Assembly (NCBI GenBank): GCA_033807775.1
Contig: CM066320.1
Coordinates: forward strand, 184,127,784 to 184,191,783
Origin: Saussurea involucrata
Lineage: Eukaryota > Streptophyta > Magnoliopsida > Asterales > Asteraceae
Length of the DNA: 64,000 bases
Direction: 5' to 3'
Positions within the stretch are counted from its first letter, which is position 1; each line of letters begins with the position of its first letter. Made by a program: the position numbers and the translations under genes. The notes under the pieces were generated by a model. That model saw only the letters and a list, made by a program, of their open reading frames with translations. It had not been told where the DNA came from and did no database searches. Shown in pieces: positions 59,291 to 64,000 of this stretch.

Positions 59291-60043
59291 CTTATCAGTA
59301 AATATATTCTTTTTCTGAAAAATAAATAAAGTACTTAAATATATAATGTATAAAACATTATTAAAAAGTCTTCATTCACGAATATTTAATCAATGAACTT
59401 TCGCAGTTTCGCCTACGAATAACCGAGAACCCGAGGCTTCATCCACGAATCGACAAAGGCTCGGGCTTACGGTGAAAGACCTCTGGACTGAATTTCATGA
59501 TAAACTCGATATGTATTATCTTTAGCTGAAGTGGTGCCATATATAAAGCAAATTAAAACCAAAGAAGAAAACTATTTAACATTGTTGTTTTTATACATTT
59601 TTGTAAATTCATATTTATTTTTGTGCTTCCCTCGTATGAAATATTGGTTTTACACTTGCAATAAGTGTCTCTTCTAAATGATATTTCTAACTCATATAAA
59701 ACATTTTATTAGAAGGTTTTGTTTCGATAAGAATGAAAGTTATATATGTTGAGAAGAGTAAGAATAAATCTCTATCATTTGATGCACATTAGGATGATGA
59801 GATGCATCGATATGAGATATACTGAGATAAGATATCAAAAGATGTACTATATCAATTTCTGTATCAAACACGATTAATGGAGTTAGCCAGAGAGACCAAT
59901 AGTATACAAAGGGATAGCAAAGGTGATTAAAATATGATTAATTTAAAATTGGGATAAGACTTGACAATAAGTGTAAATCATAGGGATCAAAAGTTTAATT
60001 TACTCTAATATTTTTCCCAGATCATCCCAATCACCAATGGCCT
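59291..60043. other. intergenic, upstream of the NPL-domain gene
   Basis: AT-rich with no coding. A patch at 59405-59500 is GC-richer (GAGAACCCGAGGC, AAGGCTCGGGCTTACGG) but unrecognised. Confidence 0.5.
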
Positions 60044-60055
60044 TTATATATATCA
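60044..60055 (+). promoter_or_regulatory. TATA box candidate of the NPL-domain gene
   Basis: CTTTATATATAT about 60 bases before the ATG at 60108, a fitting distance for a short 5' UTR. Confidence 0.55.
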
Positions 60056-60107
60056 ATCAACGTTGAGGCCAAGCGATAGAAACAACAAAACCCTAGAAAC
60101 ACAATTC

Positions 60108-61563
60108 ATGGCTTCTTCTGATTCTGGAACAACCAACAACCTGGATCATAATACTACGTCGTTAGGTATGCTTTTGGTTCGTAGGTCTCCTGATTTATGG
60201 CGAACAGGACCAAACATGTTTTCTGAAAACCCTAGCAATACTTGTGATCCTCCAACCAACAACCTCTCTGAGTGCTTGGATCATAATACTATGTCAGGTC
60301 GTACGCTTTTGGTTAGGAGGTCTCGCAATTCATCCCGACGACTATCAAACACGATTTATGAAACCCCTGCAAATACATCAATGGGTTCTTCTTCTTCTTC
60401 TTCCATCCGGGGTGAGTTAGTTTTCTGGAAGTCGAGTTTGTTATTTTAATGGCATGTATAATTCTTATGTGAACCACAAGGATTGTGGACTTGTGGTGTA
60501 GTTGTTCAGGCTCTGGGGAATGTGGTTCCATCTGTTCAAACTTCGAATCCAGATTTGTGGCCACTGAGCTTTGATCAGGGCCGAGAGATTAGTCTAGACA
60601 TAGCTTAGAACATCCTTCTAAAACAAATAAATAATTCTTATGTGTTTTATTACATTTATTTTGGAACAATTGAGAACTGGTCTCTGAGTGCTTTTACATA
60701 TTATATATAGGTACCAGAGTGAAACGTAGATATATATGTCCGTATAGTAGGTATCCGAGTTCTCCGTATTCATTCCATCCACTACCAAAAATGGCGTCTG
60801 AAAACCTTAGCAATATGGATTCTTCTTCACCCCCTTCTTCCTGGGGTGAGCTTTCTTATTAATTTTAATGGCATAATAATTCTTCTGTGTTTTTGGAACC
60901 AATGAGTGCTTGGATTATATATATATATATATATATAATATATATATAGGGGCATGTTCAAACGAGAAGCTAAACCTTATGCGACAATGCGAGAAGTGTG
61001 ATATCATATATGATACACAAGCTTAATCATATATGATTAAACACATGTTACATTGGCAATGCATAGACGTTTAATCATATATAATTAAACACACTCACAA
61101 ACCGTGTAATCATATATGATATCACATTTCTCGCGTTCTCGCATAATGTTTAACTTCTCGCATGACCCCTCTATAATATATATATATATAGGGGAGGTAT
61201 CCGTTGCAAACCAGTCAGTTTGTGCAAACCTCGTGCAAACCAATCTACAATCATGAATCTGCAATTTTTTTATGTTGATGCTTCATGAATCTATATTTTG
61301 GCTTCATGAATATAAAATTTGGATTCATGAATATATAATTTGGCTTCATGAATCTATATTTTCCGATAGAGCCCTAAAATACCCTTATGGATATAAAAAA
61401 GAAGTTATGGATATAAAAAAAATAAGTTACGTGATTGATGGAGATGAAAAAATATGCTAAAAGCCCTAACATACCCTTATGGATAAAGAAAAAAAAGTTA
61501 CGTGATTGGTAGATTGGTTTGCACGAGGTTTGCACAAACTGACTGGTTTGCAACGGATACCTC

Positions 61564-61601
<38 letters not shown>

Positions 61602-62189
61602 GTTAAATCAAATGAGAAACATAAATATGTTGTAAACAGTGAGACCGATATAAAATTTATTTTTTTACATGATATTTTTTCATCAAATCCTAGAATTTAT
61701 TATATTTTGCTCCACATATATTTGTTTCATAATATGATAGTTTCACATGTAATATTTTCACAAGGTGAATATGAACATATATGTAACAATATCTTAAATT
61801 ATAGGTTTTGATAAAAAAATCATGTAAACAAATACTTTTATATTGGTTCTCACGGGTTTATAACATATTTGTGGTTCTCATTTGATTATCGTCCTATATA
61901 TATACATAGAGAGAGAGAGATTCTGTAAAATGCAAACCTTACATTTGTTACACACATTACAAACCACAATGTGCATATGTGAACAACCATTGTGGATATG
62001 TGAACAATGTGCATATACATATGAATATGCATGCGTGCAAGAATATACATATAATAGACATACATTCATATGAGATAATGCATATATGCATCTCAGATTA
62101 TGCATATATGCACATTGGTTTGTAAGGGGTGCAACAAATACATGGTTTGTATTAGTTTGTATTTGATTTGTATCCTCTCTCTCTCTCTC

Positions 62190-62229
<40 letters not shown>

Positions 62230-63127
62230 TAGGGTTTAACCTAGAGATCATATTCTAATCAGTTTTAACTTTTCACGTGTAAAACTATATGCATGTCAAT
62301 CATATGACCAAATTTCTTGATTCATCTTTGTGTGTTATTGATTGATTATTACTGCTTGCACTTGTTACCATATCATATATGTATAGGTATCCAATTGAAA
62401 CCTGGACCATATAAGTTTCCAGTAACCCAAGAGGGTAGAAGACGATTGATTATCACAAAGGTAGGAATTTTTTTATTTTATATATATGGGTCCATTATAT
62501 TAATTAATCAAAACCAATCCACAGTTTGTGAAACTACTACAAGTCCCTGATTGTTACATTAATTATGTTTTTGTTGCTAATAAATTGATATTTATGGATG
62601 GGTGCATGTGCATGCATTTTAGGCGAGGTTGGCTGAAGGGTATGTTGCAACAAGTTATACTTCTTTGTATTGCGCCGTAGGATATGGTACTGTAGAATAT
62701 GGTGTACAATTACATCCTTGGTTGATTTGTGTACTGGGGCCTGGACGAACGGAGTTGCTAATGAACGTGCAACTTCCGGAAAGTAAAGATGTCACTTTTA
62801 ATGTTCTTGGTCGACAATCGGTATATCTCACCGGCTACTATGTGGAAGGAGGGTGAGTAATTCATTAATTAATTACACTTAAATTTAGTATCAACTACTA
62901 TTGTATGTTTCTTGGCATTGCATGCATTTAGGTATAATGAAAAACTAAGAAAACACTCTGGTAGTCCTTCGTCTGAACGGTATGCACTTGTGCATGCAAG
63001 AGAAATAAAATTAAGTTGTTTTTTTGGTTTTTATGCACGTGTGCATGTTACAAATTACTTGTATACATACCGTCACCAAGGTGTTCCTCAGTTTTCCGTT
63101 TTTTTTAGGTTTTCCCTGAACCTGACC

Positions 63128-63173
<46 letters not shown>

Positions 63174-63353
63174 CAGACTCAGTTAAAAAGTAAAAAAAAA
63201 GTGAGGAACACTCTGGTAGCCTTTCATCTGGACGGTATGCACTTGTGCATAAAAACAACATAATTTACTTGTGCACAAGTACATACCGTCCAGATGAAGG
63301 GTCACCAGGGTGTTCTTCAATTTTCTGTTTTATAAGGTTTTCCTCTGAACCCC

Positions 63354-63394
<41 letters not shown>

Positions 63395-63705
63395 GTAGTA
63401 TAGTACCTCTCTCTATGGATTAGAGGAGGATAATGTTTAATCAATTAATTTTGATGACTGGTTTGGTATTAAAAATCAATTAATTTAGTGTGAACAGGGA
63501 GGCGGTAGAGACGGGAAAGCAGCGAGTTGAGTTCAATAACGTAAGTCCAAAATCCTTGTAATTAAAACCGCTTTGTTTCAGAAATATGTTGTTTGTACTT
63601 GTTGTTGTCTATTAATTTATTAATTTGCAGTTACATTAATTATTATGTTGGTATTATTATGTGATGCAGGTGATAAACAAGTTGTCGAATATTGATCTAG
63701 AATAG
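60108..63705 (+). CDS. nucleoplasmin-like domain protein, six exons
   Basis: Exons 60108-60411, 60711-60845, 62387-62460, 62623-62852, 63498-63540, 63670-63705; all introns GT-AG, total 822 nt, 273 aa, one open frame. Exons 3-5 encode WGIQLKPGPYKF, then SLYCAVGYGTVEYGVQLHPW and VTFNVLGRQSVYLTGYYVEG. This is the N-terminal nucleoplasmin-like beta domain of plant nuclear FKBPs (FKBP43/53) and HD2 deacetylases, whose start is FWGVEVKPGKP-like; it makes histone-binding pentamers. Unlike them it has a Ser-rich extension of about 150 aa before the domain and ends soon after it in ETGKQRVEFNNVINKLSNID, without FKBP domain or acidic tail. It could be a small histone chaperone or a truncated relative. 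Exon 1 contains an internal duplication (NNL...LDHNT..S..LLVRRS). Confidence 0.75.
60472..60630 (+). mobile_element. SINE, family A, in intron 1
   Basis: AACCACAAGGATTGTGG then TGTGGTGTAGTTGTTCAGGC and ACTTCGAATCCAG (degenerate A and B boxes). Target duplication ATAATTCTTATGTG at 60458-60471 and 60631-60644 is perfect over 14 bases. Confidence 0.82.
60949..61170. mobile_element. (TA)n-flanked MITE, family B, intron 2
   Basis: GGGGCATGTTCAAACGAGAAG at the left pairs with the right end (reversed AGGGGTCATGCGAGAAGTTA), and arms continue with TGTGATATCATATATGAT on both sides. (TA)n lies on both flanks. The start at 63880 is a relative. Confidence 0.75.
61191..61566. mobile_element. (TA)n-flanked MITE, family C, perfect 58-bp TIRs
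   Basis: 61191-61248 and the reverse complement of 61509-61566 are identical over 58 bases, starting GGGGAGGTATCCGTTGCAAA. The loop has CATGAATCTATATTTTGG-type short repeats. (TA)n on both sides. Confidence 0.88.
61599..61894. mobile_element. (TA)n-flanked MITE, family D, intron 2
   Basis: Left GGGGTTAAATCAAATGAGAA; right reversed GGACGATAATCAAATGAGAA. Both arms go on with ACAAATATGTT-like and GTGAGA.C.ATATAAAA words, about 60 bases in all. (TA)n flanks. Confidence 0.75.
61905..62196. mobile_element. (TA)n-flanked MITE, family E, intron 2
   Basis: Arms begin ATACATAGAGAGAGAGAG on both sides and include TTACAAACCA.AATGTGCATAT, with indels between. Between them are several near-palindromic ATGCATATATGCAT words. 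(TA)n flanks. Confidence 0.65.
62935..63130. mobile_element. (TA)n-associated MITE, family A copy 2, intron 4
   Basis: Right end AACCTGACCCT and the inner blocks AAAACTAAG, TCTGAACGGTATGCACTTG and CATACCGTCACCAAGGTGTTC match the 2216 copy. The left terminus (GGGTCAGGTTCA) has been lost. Confidence 0.7.
63170..63354. mobile_element. (TA)n-flanked MITE, family A copy 3, intron 4
   Basis: Starts GGGTCAGACTCAG directly after (TA)n and ends CTCTGAACCCC before (CT)n(TA)n. CATCTGGACGGTATGCACTT and its complement lie face to face around a 40-base loop. Confidence 0.8.
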
Positions 63706-63879
63706 AAGCCAAGTAAGAAGAATCAATATCAAAGGAATGGTTTGTGATAGATAGATAGATAGATATGGATCAGTCAGAAAGTAGTTATGTTTGTTTGCTA
63801 TAAATAATTTTGGACTTGGATGGTAATGAATTGAATTATAATCTTTTAAATTACAATTATTTATATATATATATATATA
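63706..63879 (+). other. 3' UTR and flank of the NPL-domain gene
   Basis: Includes a (GATA)n at 63748-63765 and AATAA-like words near 63804 that may serve as polyadenylation signals. Confidence 0.45.
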
Positions 63880-64000
63880 GAGAGAGAGAAATGTGGGTTC
63901 AAACGAGAACGCTAACTATTTAAGAAAACACGAGAACGATCTCCCCTGTACAAAATCATACATGATTCACGTACAAAATCATATATGATTCACGCGACTT
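63880..64000. mobile_element. left end of another (TA)n-flanked MITE, cut by window edge
   Basis: After (TA)n and (GA)n comes GGGTTCAAACGAGAACGCTAA, close to the family B start at 60949, followed by CAAAATCATATATGATTCACG repeats. The right end is outside the window. Confidence 0.6.

Noticed and set aside
61882..62105. Small frames over 61.9-62.1 kb
   Set aside because: They lie in a MITE inside intron 2 and follow its ATGCATATATGCAT repeats.

Overview
This is a stretch of a plant nuclear genome, most likely a eudicot. The signs are an AT-rich background with long (TA)n microsatellites, every major class of plant transposable element, an intronless ATL-type RING-H2 gene and a six-exon gene with GT-AG introns. 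Features of Asteraceae repeats are suggestive, but I cannot fix the lineage. About four fifths of the window is identifiable mobile DNA and only two host genes look intact. Because target-site duplications (TSDs) survive for many elements, the order of insertion can be read directly.

Layout. 1-3.2 kb: a MITE, a tRNA-derived SINE with a 16-bp TSD, a minus-strand Helitron, a long-TIR MITE and a microsatellite hairpin. 3.2-14.8 kb: a candidate CACTA element broken up by a young but defective Ty1/copia element (3317-9858, TSD AATTC), two Harbinger-type elements, TRIM/LTR pieces and a hAT element (8-bp TSD). 15.5-17.6 kb: a small CACTA-like element, a candidate MITE and a 370-bp Mutator MITE (9-bp TSD). 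18334-19374: intact RING-H2 E3 ligase gene of the ATL51/52 type. 20.2-23.1 kb: hAT MITEs and two SINEs of one family. 22.5-33.6 kb: an unrecognised, repeated lysine-rich gene relic split by a decayed Ty3/gypsy chromovirus (23579-33182, TSD TTATA), which itself carries a solo LTR. 34.5-35.7 kb: a plus-strand Helitron candidate.

35807-40615 is a structurally complete Mutator-like element (MULE). It has about 370-380 bp TIRs, a perfect 9-bp TSD, an intact two-exon transposase gene (816 codons) and, convergent to it, a small intact ORF for a charged coiled-coil protein. This copies the mudrA/mudrB layout of maize MuDR with an apparently unrelated second protein, and is the best candidate here for an undescribed system. 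40778-59281 is a three-level nest: a non-autonomous MULE of the same TIR family, invaded by a 16.7-kb LTR element (TSD GATAA), itself invaded by a 9.5-kb LTR element (TSD CCATG). The two LTR elements lack coding capacity, share internal sequence, yet carry different long LTRs with striking palindrome arrays.

60108-63705 is a six-exon gene, in frame throughout (273 aa), for a protein with a nucleoplasmin-like domain as found in nuclear FKBP immunophilins and HD2 histone deacetylases, but with neither the FKBP domain nor the usual acidic tail. Its introns hold a SINE and six MITEs set in (TA)n tracts; a further one begins at the window edge.

All coordinates and identities were read by eye. Substitution counts between LTRs are hand counts.
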